A stretch of 64,000 nt of DNA, from contig NZ_BAABBV010000001.1 of the NCBI RefSeq assembly GCF_039538145.1, positions 1,984,001 to 2,048,000 on the forward strand. Direction: 5' to 3'. The DNA comes from Gryllotalpicola daejeonensis. Its GTDB lineage: Bacteria > Actinomycetota > Actinomycetes > Actinomycetales > Microbacteriaceae. Under the pieces are notes generated by a model. It ran no database searches. It saw only the letters and a list, made by a program, of their open reading frames with translations, and was not told the origin of the DNA. Positions 22,670 to 30,954 of the stretch are shown in pieces; position 1 is the stretch's first letter; each line of letters starts with the position of its first letter. The translations under genes were made by a program, and so were the position numbers.

Positions 22670-24891
22670 CCTCGCCGGTCGCGGCCCGGGCCGCGGACAC
22701 CCACTGCCCCTACTGCGCGCTGCAGTGCGCAATGCGGCTTGAGCCGAGCAGCACGGATGATTTCGACGGGCTCAGTCCGGCGGCCTCACCCGTCGCCGTC
22801 TCGCCGAGAGAGTTCCCCACGAACCGCGGCGGCCTGTGCCGGAAGGGCTGGACCTCGGCCGAACTGCTCTCCCGGCCGAGCCGCGTCACGCGCCCACTCG
22901 TCCGGCAGCCCGACGGCACCTTCACCGAGGCGAGCTGGGAGGAGTCGCTCGACCTCATCGCCGCCCGTCTGCGCGCTGCGCGCGCCGCGTTCGGCCCTGA
23001 CTCGGTCGCGGTGTTCGGCGGCGGCGGCCTCACGAACGAGAAGGCGTACCAACTCGGCAAGTTCGCGCGGGTCGCGCTCGGCACGAGCCGGATCGACTAC
23101 AACGGCCGGTACTGCATGTCGTCGGCTGCGGCCGCCGGCAACCGTGCCTTCGGCGTCGACCGCGGGCTGCCCTTCCGGGTCAGCGACCTCGACGATGCGC
23201 GCACGATCATGCTGATCGGCTCGAACCCGGCCGACACGATGCCGCCGTTCGTGCGCCACCTCGAAAGTGCGCGTGCGGCCGGCGGCCTGATCGTCGTCGA
23301 CCCGCGCGAGACCAGCACCGCGAAGCTGACGCATGCCGGCGGCGGAATACACGTGCAGCCGGCACCGGGGACCGACCTCGTGCTGCTGCTCGGGCTCGCC
23401 CACATCGCCATCGCCGAAGGTCTCGTCGACCGGCACTACGTCGACAACCGCACCGAGGGATTCGCGGCGCTGCGCCGGTCGGTCTCGCAGTGGTGGCCCG
23501 AGCGCGTGGCATCCGTCACCGGTGTGCCCGTCGAACTGCAACGCAGGGTCGCGCGCCGGCTCGCGGAAGGCGGCGCCTATGTGATCACGGGGCGCGGCGT
23601 CGAGCAGCACGTCGACGGCACCGACACCGCAACCGCCGCCATCAACCTGGCCCTGCTGCTCGGGCTCGTCGGGTCGGCCGACGGCGGCTACGGCACCCTG
23701 ACCGGCCAGGGCAACGGCCAAGGCGGCCGCGAGCACGGCCAGAAGGCCGATCAGCTGCCCGGCTACCGCAAGATCACCGACCCGAGGGCGCGCCGCCACG
23801 TCGCGGGCGTGTGGGGCGTCGCGCCCGACACGCTGCCCGGCCCAGGGCTTCCCGCGGCCGAGCTTCTCGCCGCGCTCGGCCGCCCGGGCGAGAGCGGCGG
23901 CGTGCGCTGCCTGCTCGTGCACGGCTCGAACCTGCTCGTCTCGTCGCCCGACGTGAACGCCGTGCGCGCAGGCCTCGCCGATCTCGACCTGCTCGTCGTC
24001 TGCGACTTCGTCTTCAACGAGACGGCGGCCCTCGCGGACGTCGTGCTGCCGGTGCCGCAGTGGGCTGAGGAGGAGGGCACGATGACCAACCTCGAGGGCC
24101 GCGTGCTGCGCCGCCGCGCCGCGCTCGCGCCGCCGCCCGAGGTGCGCAGCGAGCTCTGGATCCTCGCCGAGCTCGCCCGCCGCCTCGATGCCCCGAGCAC
24201 CTGGCCGACCGACCCGGCCGTCGTGTTCGACGAGCTCGTCCGCGCCAGCGCCGGCGGCATCGCCGACTACTCCGGGCTCAGCCACGAGCGCCTCGACGCG
24301 CAGCTCGACGCGGGCCGTGCGGCCTACTGGCCCTTCCCGGCCGGCACCGCCGACGCGTCAGAGGGCACGCCCCGCCTGTTCACTGACCGGTTCGCCCACG
24401 CCGACGGCCGCGCCCGGCTCGTTCCCGTGCGCGTGCGCGGCGAGGTGGCGGATGCCGCGGCATACCGTCCCGACGACGAGCTCACGCTCATCACCGGCCG
24501 GCTGCTCGGCCACTACCAGTCGGGAGCCCAGACGCGCCTCATCCCCGAGCTGCTCGAGGCCGCGCCAGAGGCCCTGCTCGAGATCCACCCCGCGACCGCC
24601 GCCCGCCTCGGCCTCGACGACGGCGGCCGCGTCGAGCTCGCCAACGAGCGCGGGCGCGTCGAGTGCCGGGTCGCCTTCTCGGCAGGCATCCGCCCAGACA
24701 CCGTCTTCCTGCCCTTCCACTTCGCCGGCGACGAGAGTGTGAACCGCCTCGTCGCGGCATCCGTCGACCCCATCTCGGGCATGCCCGAGTTCAAGCGCAC
24801 GCGCGTGCGAGTGCGCGCGCTGCGCGCGGTGGGCGAGCGGACGGTTTCGACAGGCTCAATCCGGCGGCCTGCCCAGGCGGTGAGCGCATGA
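22666..24891 (+). CDS. nasA: Assimilatory nitrate reductase catalytic subunit
   Basis: This is a 741-residue molybdopterin enzyme that reduces nitrate to nitrite. The N-terminal [4Fe-4S] site is Cys14-x2-Cys17-x3-Cys21 with the fourth ligand Cys58 (NRGGLCRKGW). It continues with molybdopterin-domain motifs GRYCMSSAAAAGNRAFG, LIGSNPADTMPPFVRH, the LTGQGNGQGGREHGQKADQLPGYR loop of nitrate reductases and a C-terminal MoCo-binding domain (LITGRLLGHYQSGAQTRL). The GTG start overlaps narK (GTGA). Two short repeat words are embedded, one between the third and fourth cluster cysteines and one at the C-terminus. Confidence 0.94.
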   Translation: MTSPVAARAADTHCPYCALQCAMRLEPSSTDDFDGLSPAASPVAVSPREFPTNRGGLCRKGWTSAELLSRPSRVTRPLVRQPDGTFTEASWEESLDLIAARLRAARAAFGPDSVAVFGGGGLTNEKAYQLGKFARVALGTSRIDYNGRYCMSSAAAAGNRAFGVDRGLPFRVSDLDDARTIMLIGSNPADTMPPFVRHLESARAAGGLIVVDPRETSTAKLTHAGGGIHVQPAPGTDLVLLLGLAHIAIAEGLVDRHYVDNRTEGFAALRRSVSQWWPERVASVTGVPVELQRRVARRLAEGGAYVITGRGVEQHVDGTDTATAAINLALLLGLVGSADGGYGTLTGQGNGQGGREHGQKADQLPGYRKITDPRARRHVAGVWGVAPDTLPGPGLPAAELLAALGRPGESGGVRCLLVHGSNLLVSSPDVNAVRAGLADLDLLVVCDFVFNETAALADVVLPVPQWAEEEGTMTNLEGRVLRRRAALAPPPEVRSELWILAELARRLDAPSTWPTDPAVVFDELVRASAGGIADYSGLSHERLDAQLDAGRAAYWPFPAGTADASEGTPRLFTDRFAHADGRARLVPVRVRGEVADAAAYRPDDELTLITGRLLGHYQSGAQTRLIPELLEAAPEALLEIHPATAARLGLDDGGRVELANERGRVECRVAFSAGIRPDTVFLPFHFAGDESVNRLVAASVDPISGMPEFKRTRVRVRALRAVGERTVSTGSIRRPAQAVSA
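22760..22785. repeat. Short ATTTCGACGGGCTCAGTCC-type repeat inside nasA (5')
   Basis: This word encodes DFDGLSPAAS between the third and fourth iron-sulfur cysteines. It closely matches the copy at 24843-24872 (TTTCGAC-n-GGCTCA-n-TCCGGCGGCCT). Confidence 0.6.
24843..24872. repeat. Short GTTTCGACAGGCTCAATCC-type repeat inside nasA (3')
   Basis: The second copy encodes VSTGSIRRPAQ at the extreme C-terminus of the nitrate reductase, just before the 4-nt overlap with the next gene. Confidence 0.65.
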
Positions 24892-26537
24892 GGGTCGCCC
24901 TGATCGGCTACGGCCCCGTCGGCGCGCGCTTCGTGGAAGAGCTGCTGCCCGCCGTCGAGGCGGGGGGAGTCGAACTGACCGTGATCGGCGCCGAGACCCA
25001 CGACGCCTACAACCGGGTGCTGATCGGCGAATACGCCGTCGGCCGCGCAGACCGCGACCGCCTCGAGACGACCGACACGGCAGCGGCCGCGGCGGCCGGC
25101 GTCGTCTTCCGCCTCGGCGCGGCGGTCGTCGGCGTCTCGCCGGCGGAGCACGTGGTTCACCTCAGCAGCGACGAGCACGGGCAGGAGCGACTTCCCTACG
25201 ACCGACTCGTCTTCGCGACCGGCGCACGCGCCAACATCCCGACCCTCGACGGTCTCGAGCGCTCGCGGCGCGACCGGCTCGCCGTCGTGCGCGAGGCCGG
25301 CCGGCTCGACGAGGGCGGCCGCCCCCTGCCGCGCGGCGTGATCGCGCTGCGCACTCTGGAAGACGCGCAAGTGCTGCGCTCCCGCCTCGAGGCCGACCCC
25401 GCCGCCGAGCTCGTGGTGCTCGGTGCCGGAGTGCTCGGCATGGAGTTCGCCCTCGCGGCAGCCGAGGCCGGGGCGCGGGTCTCGGTCGTGTATCACGACG
25501 GTGTTCCGATGGGCCGCAACCTCGACCAGGGTGCGGGGCGCGTACTCGCCCGCTTGTCGAGCGCCGTCGGGGTCGCGATGCACCCGCACGCCCGCGCCGA
25601 AGAGGTACTGCTGCGCGATGACGACCACGGCCGCCAGGTGTTCGACGGCCTCGTCTGCGCCGACGGAACCGTGGTGCGCGGCTCGCTGCTCGTGCTGTCG
25701 TGCGGCGTCAGCGCCCGCACCGAGCTGGCCGCCGCGGCCGGCCTGCGCGTCTCGGCCGGCATCGTGGTCGACCACGAGCTGCGGTCGTGGACCGACCCCG
25801 ACGTCTATGCCATCGGGGACTGCGCCCAGGTCGTCGCCCCGAGCTCGGTCGCCGACGACGTGCTGCTCGACCCGACGGTGCGCGTTCCCGGCGCCCCGAG
25901 CGGCCTCGTCGGCCCCGGCTGGCGGCAGGCGGCGTGGCTTGCGGCGCGGCTCGCCGACGAGGCGCTCGGGCTGCCGGCATCCGTCACGCCCCTCGAAACC
26001 GAGCGCCTGCCCGTCGTGATGCTCAAAGCGGACGGCGTCGACGTCGTCGCGGCCGGCGACGTGACACCCGACATCTGGGACGAGATCGATGCGCACGGAT
26101 GCCTCGCCCACGGCCACCAGGGCAGGCGGATCAGCCAGTGGGCCGATCCGCTCGCGGGCCGCTACGTCAAGCTGGTCACCCAGGGCGACCGGCTCGCGGC
26201 CTTCGTCTCGGTCGGCATGGCCCGCACCGGCGCCGAGCTCACGCTGCTGTTCGAGCAGGGCGCCCCGCTGCCCGCCGATCGCTCGGTGCTGCTGCGGCTC
26301 GACGGCCCGGACGCGACGCCCTCCGGCAGTGGCGCCCTCACCCCGGCATCCGTCGTCTGCACCTGCAACGGCGTGACGGCGGGCCGTATCTCTGACGCGG
26401 CGCAGTCGGGCTGCGCGACGCTCGACGCGGTCGGCCGCGCGACGCGCGCCGGCACGGGCTGCGGCGGCTGCCGCGATCGGGTCCAGGCGATCCTCGACGC
26501 GTCGCTCGCCCCCGACCCCGCTTCCGTCGCCTCCTGA
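24888..26537 (+). CDS. FAD-dependent oxidoreductase with C-terminal BFD [2Fe-2S] domain (nitrate reductase electron-transfer subunit)
   Basis: The 549-residue protein supplies electrons to the nitrate reductase encoded before it (NasB-like). It has an N-terminal FAD-binding motif (VALIGYGPVGARFVEELL), a second dinucleotide-binding motif (LVVLGAGVLGMEFALAAAEAG), YAIGDCAQVV near the FAD and a C-terminal BFD-like cluster domain with VCTCNGVTAGRISDA and GTGCGGCRDRVQ at about residues 486-535. The C-x-C-n-C-x2-C pattern is complete. It overlaps nasA by 4 nt. A 22-bp-arm inverted repeat begins right after its stop and probably ends the operon. Confidence 0.9.
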   Translation: MRVALIGYGPVGARFVEELLPAVEAGGVELTVIGAETHDAYNRVLIGEYAVGRADRDRLETTDTAAAAAAGVVFRLGAAVVGVSPAEHVVHLSSDEHGQERLPYDRLVFATGARANIPTLDGLERSRRDRLAVVREAGRLDEGGRPLPRGVIALRTLEDAQVLRSRLEADPAAELVVLGAGVLGMEFALAAAEAGARVSVVYHDGVPMGRNLDQGAGRVLARLSSAVGVAMHPHARAEEVLLRDDDHGRQVFDGLVCADGTVVRGSLLVLSCGVSARTELAAAAGLRVSAGIVVDHELRSWTDPDVYAIGDCAQVVAPSSVADDVLLDPTVRVPGAPSGLVGPGWRQAAWLAARLADEALGLPASVTPLETERLPVVMLKADGVDVVAAGDVTPDIWDEIDAHGCLAHGHQGRRISQWADPLAGRYVKLVTQGDRLAAFVSVGMARTGAELTLLFEQGAPLPADRSVLLRLDGPDATPSGSGALTPASVVCTCNGVTAGRISDAAQSGCATLDAVGRATRAGTGCGGCRDRVQAILDASLAPDPASVAS

Positions 26538-26598
26538 ATCGAGTACGCCGTACTCGCGGTTTCGCGGCGGACTTAGCCGCGAGTACTGCGTACTCGAT
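26538..26598. repeat. Nested inverted repeat GAGTACgccGTACTC / GAGTACtgcGTACTC
   Basis: A 22-bp arm at 26538-26559 pairs with 26577-26598 with one mismatch across a 17-nt loop. Each arm is itself a palindrome, GAGTAC-n3-GTACTC. It begins directly after the stop of the FAD oxidoreductase and ends 10 bp before the threonine aldolase -10 box. It can act as a terminator or a repetitive extragenic palindrome. Confidence 0.75.
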
Positions 26599-26608
26599 GC
26601 GGTTTGGC

Positions 26609-26620
26609 CATGATGGGGCC
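26609..26620 (+). promoter_or_regulatory. Leaderless promoter -10 box of threonine aldolase gene
   Basis: CATGAT at 26609-26614 is one base from TATGAT and lies 6 nt upstream of the ATG at 26621. Confidence 0.5.
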
Positions 26621-27712
26621 ATGGCCTTCGAGCGTCTGCACGATCCGTCCATCACGAGCTTCGCGAGCGACAACTACGCGGGCGCGATCCCCGAGGTGCT
26701 CGAGGCGATGTTCATCGCGAACGGCGGCCACCAGCCGAGCTACGGGGCCGACGTCTACAGCAAGCGCCTCACCGCGCTGATCAAGGAGCAGTTCGGCGAT
26801 GCGGCGGAAGCCCACATCGCGCTCAACGGCACCGGCGCCAACGTGCTCGCACTGCAGAGCATCACCGAGCGCTGGTCAGGCGTGATCTGCGCCGAATCCG
26901 CCCACATCAACACCGACGAGAACGGGGCGCCTGAGCGCGTCGGCGGCCTCAAGCTGCTGCCGGTGAAAACCGCCAACGGCAAGCTCACCCCAGAGCTCAT
27001 CGACCGCCAGGCGTGGGGCTGGGGCGACCAGCACCGCGCCCAGCCGAGCGTCGTCAGCATCACGCAGGTGACCGAGCTCGGCACCGTCTACACCGCGGAC
27101 GAGATCGCCGAGATCGCCGACCACGCGCACAGCCGTGGCCTCACGGTGCACCTCGACGGCGCCCGGCTCGCCAACGCGGCGGCCGCCCTCGACCTGCCGC
27201 TCGCCGACTTCACGACAGAGGTCGGCGTCGACATCATCAGCTTCGGCGCGAGCAAGAACGGCGGGGCGTTCGGCGAGGTGGTCGTCATCGTCGATCCAGA
27301 GACGACGCTCGGCATCGAGTACCTGCGCAAGGCCGACATGCAGGTGCCGAGCAAGCAGCGCTTCATCGCGGCGCAGCTGGTGGCGATGCTCGAGGACGGC
27401 CTGTGGTTGCGCGCCGCCCAGCACGCGAACGAGATGGCGGCACTCCTGCGCGAGCAGCTTGAAGAAGCGGTGGCGGATGCCTCTGCCCCCGGTCTCTCGT
27501 TCACGCAGCCGACCCAGTCGAATGCCGTGTTCGCCGCCCTGCCGACCGTCGCCGCCGACATCGTGCGCGACCGCTACGCGTTCTACGACTGGGACGCGAC
27601 CCGCGGCGACGGCTTCAGCGAGGTGCGCTGGATGACGGCCTGGGACACGACCGAGGAAGATGTCGAAGCTTTCGCCGACGCCATCGTGGAAGCGCTGCAG
27701 GCGGTCGTATGA
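26621..27712 (+). CDS. Low-specificity L-threonine aldolase (beta-eliminating lyase family)
   Basis: This 363-residue PLP enzyme splits threonine or allo-threonine to glycine and acetaldehyde. It opens with ITSFASDNYAGAIPEVLEAM, shows the GTGANVLAL phosphate-binding loop, AESAHINTDENGAPERVGG, and the PLP lysine in SFGASKNGGAFGEV (Lys212). HLDGARLANAAAAL holds the cofactor aspartate and a substrate arginine. I take the ATG at 26621; the longer frame from upstream would include the promoter. Confidence 0.93.
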   Translation: MAFERLHDPSITSFASDNYAGAIPEVLEAMFIANGGHQPSYGADVYSKRLTALIKEQFGDAAEAHIALNGTGANVLALQSITERWSGVICAESAHINTDENGAPERVGGLKLLPVKTANGKLTPELIDRQAWGWGDQHRAQPSVVSITQVTELGTVYTADEIAEIADHAHSRGLTVHLDGARLANAAAALDLPLADFTTEVGVDIISFGASKNGGAFGEVVVIVDPETTLGIEYLRKADMQVPSKQRFIAAQLVAMLEDGLWLRAAQHANEMAALLREQLEEAVADASAPGLSFTQPTQSNAVFAALPTVAADIVRDRYAFYDWDATRGDGFSEVRWMTAWDTTEEDVEAFADAIVEALQAVV

Positions 27713-27759
27713 TCAGCGCCAGTACCACCAGATTCACCGCACGATTCTGAGGGGGGACG

Positions 27760-29100
27760 ATGCCGACGACGCCGGGGGGCTGGTTCATCCAGGTCCTGAT
27801 CTTCGTGATCGTGGGCTACCCGATCGTCGGCGGCCTGGCGTTCATCGTCTCGAGCTTCTACTACAAGCTCTTCCTCGAGAAGCACGACCTGCCGCAGCCG
27901 CTGCGGGGCGAGCCGCCGTTCGTGACGATCTTCGTGCCGGCGCACAACGAAGAGGCATCCATCGCGAGCACCGTGCGCTACCTCTTCACCAAGCTCAACT
28001 ACCCGCTCGACAAGTACGAGGTAATGGTCCTCAACGACGGGTCCACCGACCGCACCGGCGAGATCCTCGACGAGCTGCAGCAGGAGTTCGAGGGGCTGCG
28101 GGTGCTCACCGTGGTCGCGAACCGCGGCAAGGCGGCGGCGTTCAACCTGGGCCTGGGCTTCGCCAAGGGCGACTTCATCCTCTCCAACGATGCGGACACG
28201 AAGCCGAGCCCCGACGCGCTGTGGCAGTACATGAGCTACTTCGAGCGCCCGGGCGGTCACAACGTCGGCGCGGTCACCGGCAACATGCTGGCGGCCAACC
28301 GCACCACCATGACGGCGCTCGCGCAGCAGAACGAGCTGAACTCGATCATCGGCATCATCAAGCGCGGTCAGATGGCGATCGGCTCGCTGTTCGCGTTCTC
28401 GGGCGCCAACACGATGTACCGCCGGCAGGCGGTGCTCGACGGGGGCGGCTGGCATCCCGAGCAGCCGACGGAGGACATCGCCAATGCGTGGGACATGCAG
28501 ACGATGGGCTGGCGGGCGCTGTTCGCCGCGCACATCCGCTTCTTCCTCGACGTTCCTGAGAAGCTCGGGCCGCTGATCAAGCAGCGCCGCCGCTGGTCCT
28601 CGGGCGGCATCTACGTGCTGCTCACGAAGGGGCCGCGGCTGATGCGGCATCCGATCACGAACTACGCGATGATCCCCGTGATCTTCGACTACGCGCTCAG
28701 CATCGTGTGGAGCTTCCTCTACTGGATCAGCATGGCGATCTTCGCCCTGTTGCAGCTCTACTTCCTCGCCACGCTCAACTGGGAGCGGTTCTTCCACAAC
28801 TGGTACATGGTCGGCATCTTCGTCGCCATCGAGATGATCGTCGGCGCGATCCAGGTGAGTACGGCGTCGTACTACAACGACGGCGGAAGGACGCTCAAGT
28901 ACCTGATCTTCGCGCCCTGGTACATGCTCGTGTACTGGATGGTGAACACCTTCACCGTGGTCTGGGAGTTCTTCCCCACCGTGCGGAAGATCCTCGCCCT
29001 GCGCGACGGCGGGGTCTGGAAGTCGCCGGAGCGGTCGGCGAGCCTGACCGGCGGCGAGCCCCGGCAGGGCGAACCCCAGCAGGAGGTACCGCAGCGATGA
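27760..29100 (+). CDS. Membrane glycosyltransferase family 2 (PgaC-like)
   Basis: The 446-residue processive-type GT2 has one N-terminal helix, then the catalytic domain: VTIFVPAHNEEASIAST, MVLNDGSTDRTGEIL near residue 93, the DADTKPSPDALW metal-binding region near 147, PTEDIANAWDMQ and the QRRRW acceptor motif at 274-278. Three or four helices follow. This is the layout of poly-beta-1,6-GlcNAc synthases (PgaC/IcaA) and related hyaluronan- or cellulose-type enzymes. GAGGGGGG precedes the ATG. With the next gene it resembles a PgaC-PgaD pair, suggesting an exported polysaccharide; the sugar is not known. Confidence 0.88.
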   Translation: MPTTPGGWFIQVLIFVIVGYPIVGGLAFIVSSFYYKLFLEKHDLPQPLRGEPPFVTIFVPAHNEEASIASTVRYLFTKLNYPLDKYEVMVLNDGSTDRTGEILDELQQEFEGLRVLTVVANRGKAAAFNLGLGFAKGDFILSNDADTKPSPDALWQYMSYFERPGGHNVGAVTGNMLAANRTTMTALAQQNELNSIIGIIKRGQMAIGSLFAFSGANTMYRRQAVLDGGGWHPEQPTEDIANAWDMQTMGWRALFAAHIRFFLDVPEKLGPLIKQRRRWSSGGIYVLLTKGPRLMRHPITNYAMIPVIFDYALSIVWSFLYWISMAIFALLQLYFLATLNWERFFHNWYMVGIFVAIEMIVGAIQVSTASYYNDGGRTLKYLIFAPWYMLVYWMVNTFTVVWEFFPTVRKILALRDGGVWKSPERSASLTGGEPRQGEPQQEVPQR

Positions 29101-29648
29101 TCGACCCGATTGAGAAGGCCGCCATCCAGAACGCGGCCGAGCTGCACCCCGATTACGTGACCCACACCGTTGACGAGAAAGAGCTCACGGTCGACTGGTT
29201 CTTCGGCCCGCTGCGCTTCCGCAACAAGGTGCCCCAGCTGCTGCTGTCGATCGTCGGCTGGTTCTTCTCGATCCTGCCGATCTGGATCACCGCGTCGGCG
29301 ATCCTGCACCGCAACGACCATCGCGGCTGGTGGAACTACCGCGAGGGCTACGTGATGTTCGACGACACGTCGATCATCCTCGGCATCCTGCTCGTCGTGT
29401 TCGTGCTCGGCTATCTCGGGCTGTTCTTCCTCGACCGCCGGCAGGACGGCTGGCGGCGCGACCACATCACATACGACGTCGAGCGCCTCGACCTGCGCCT
29501 CGCGATCGCCGAAGACCTTTACGCGCAGAAGTTCGGGCCGGAAGAGGAGCGGATCAATTTGCGCAACATCCGCATCGAGCCCTACGCAGACTTCGAGACT
29601 TACGAGTTGCGCGACCGCTACCGGGACTACGACGTGGGGGTGGACTGA
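29097..29648 (+). CDS. Two-helix membrane protein, possible PgaD-like partner
   Basis: The 183-residue protein has two transmembrane helices at about residues 44-66 and 97-121, with a conserved-looking charged loop (HRNDHRGWWNYREGY) between them and a cytoplasmic charged C-terminus (DVERLDLRLAIAEDLYAQKFG). AGGAGG lies 10 nt before the ATG and the gene overlaps the glycosyltransferase by 4 nt. Size, topology and position recall PgaD/IcaD, the small stimulator of the PgaC synthase, but I see no sequence motif that proves it. It overlaps the next gene by 1 nt. Confidence 0.65.
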   Translation: MIDPIEKAAIQNAAELHPDYVTHTVDEKELTVDWFFGPLRFRNKVPQLLLSIVGWFFSILPIWITASAILHRNDHRGWWNYREGYVMFDDTSIILGILLVVFVLGYLGLFFLDRRQDGWRRDHITYDVERLDLRLAIAEDLYAQKFGPEEERINLRNIRIEPYADFETYELRDRYRDYDVGVD

Positions 29649-30631
29649 TGGCGCTGTCTCCAGAGGATCTGCGCGTGATCGACGACATGAAGCAGCGCGA
29701 GTTCACGCAGAAGAAGCGCCGCCGGGCCGTGAGCGCCATGCACCACGAGCGCACGCGCTACCGCGCCACCCTGACCACCGTCATCACCGTCGTCATCGCG
29801 CTCATCGTGGGCATCGCGTACACCGCCTTCCGCCGCTTCCTGACGGCGCCGCTGCCCGAGCTTTGGCAGCGTGACTGGCCCGCGCTGCTCATCGGCGCCG
29901 TGATCGGCTGGCTGCTCGCCGAGCTGTGGCTCCGATCGTGGGCGGGCCGCCGTGTGCTCGCCCGCAAAGACGCGCGCCTCAACCAGAAGTACTCGGGCGA
30001 TCTGCACGCGGGCCGGCGCTGGCAGCAGTTCTTCTACAAGGGCGAGGAGATCTCGGCGCTGATCCCGCGCGTGCTCTACACGCTGGAGAGCCAGCCCGAC
30101 CCCGAGAGCCTCGACGCCGTGATCGACAGCGTGCGCACGACGCGCTACGAGAACCCGCGGTTCCGCGCTCGCGGCCTCGAGATCTTCAACTCGCTCGTCG
30201 ACGCCACCGACCTCGTGCTGCTGTCGACGTGCGACGACGCCGGCCGTCCCTCGAGCCGCTTCATGCGCTTCGTCACCACGAGCCGCCCGGGCGTCTGGTA
30301 CGTGACCTCGGCGCCCGAGGCACCGAAGATCCGCGAATTCGACCGCGGCGTCGCCGCGCTCATCACGGTGCCGACCGAGAGCGGGGCGACGATCAGCAGC
30401 AACCGCGTGCGACTGCGCCGCGCCGACAAGGGCTTCCCAGAAGTGGCCGAGCTCTACCGCGCGCAGGTGCCGCGCTATCTCGACGGCATGACACCCGAGG
30501 ACCAGTCCCGCGAGGTCGTCTACGAGCTGACCATCGAGTCGGCGCGCGTAAGCAGCTGGGAGTACAACGAGGTCGTGCTCTTCGAGTCCAACCAGGTGCC
30601 GGCAGAACCGGAGTCGCGAGCGCTGGCGTAG
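29648..30631 (+). CDS. Membrane-anchored pyridoxamine-phosphate-oxidase-fold protein
   Basis: The 327-residue protein has two N-terminal helices (about residues 40-61 and 78-98) and then, from about residue 170, a split-barrel FMN-binding domain of the pyridoxamine 5'-phosphate oxidase type: FNSLVDATDLVLLSTCDDAGRPSSRFMRFVTT, GVWYVTSAPEAPKIREF and KGFPEVAELYRAQVPRYLDG. The fold usually binds FMN, F420 or heme. Joining it to a membrane anchor and translating it with a polysaccharide-synthase pair (TGATG overlap) is unusual. Its function in this operon is unknown. Confidence 0.75.
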   Translation: MALSPEDLRVIDDMKQREFTQKKRRRAVSAMHHERTRYRATLTTVITVVIALIVGIAYTAFRRFLTAPLPELWQRDWPALLIGAVIGWLLAELWLRSWAGRRVLARKDARLNQKYSGDLHAGRRWQQFFYKGEEISALIPRVLYTLESQPDPESLDAVIDSVRTTRYENPRFRARGLEIFNSLVDATDLVLLSTCDDAGRPSSRFMRFVTTSRPGVWYVTSAPEAPKIREFDRGVAALITVPTESGATISSNRVRLRRADKGFPEVAELYRAQVPRYLDGMTPEDQSREVVYELTIESARVSSWEYNEVVLFESNQVPAEPESRALA

Positions 30632-30663
30632 CGGGCGGGGGCCCGCGGCGCGCGGCATCCGTT

Positions 30664-30692
30664 TTGCATTCTTGTTGCATCTAAGATAACCT
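30664..30692 (+). promoter_or_regulatory. Predicted sigma-70-type promoter of the nitroreductase leader
   Basis: TTGCAT at 30664-30669 and TAACCT at 30687-30692 are separated by 17 nt, predicting a start near 30699. The block is markedly more AT-rich than its surroundings. Confidence 0.5.
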
Positions 30693-30698
30693 GGATGC

Positions 30699-30840
30699 AT
30701 CGGGCGGGGCTCGCCGACGCGAAAGGGGCGGCGGCGACCGGCCTCGCCCTCGGTCATCGCTGACCACCCGGTCCTCGGCCGGCGGGCTCGCCTCCCACCC
30801 CCCTGTAGAGATCCCGTCGGTCGAGCTGATCGGCGTTTTT
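30699..30840 (+). ncRNA. Candidate terminated leader or small RNA upstream of the nitroreductase gene
   Basis: The 323-bp gap 30632-30954 has no convincing gene. It holds a promoter-like pair (30664-30692), then about 115 nt of G+C-rich, structure-prone sequence, an intrinsic terminator at 30815-30840, and two more hairpins at 30857-30870 (CGAGG-AATA-CCTCG) and 30877-30892 (CCATGCG-n2-CGCATGG). A transcript of about 142 nt is predicted. It may be an attenuated leader of the nitroreductase gene or an independent small RNA. I could not match it to a known riboswitch class. Confidence 0.4.
30815..30840 (+). terminator. Intrinsic terminator in nitroreductase leader
   Basis: CGTCGGTC pairs with GATCGGCG (two G-U pairs) around GAGCT and is followed by five T residues. 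It lies 115 bp upstream of the nitroreductase ATG. Confidence 0.6.
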
Positions 30841-30954
30841 CTTGCACGGATGCCTGCGAGGAATACCTCGAAGCCCCCATGCGTTCGCATGGTGTTGTCA
30901 AAGTCACCGGCGCTGATGCCGTTGCCCCGCGAGCAATCGAGAGGAGTCAGCGCG

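Noticed and set aside
30632..30954. FMN riboswitch before the nitroreductase gene
   Set aside because: The conserved FMN-aptamer blocks are not present; only promoter, terminator and simple hairpins are seen.
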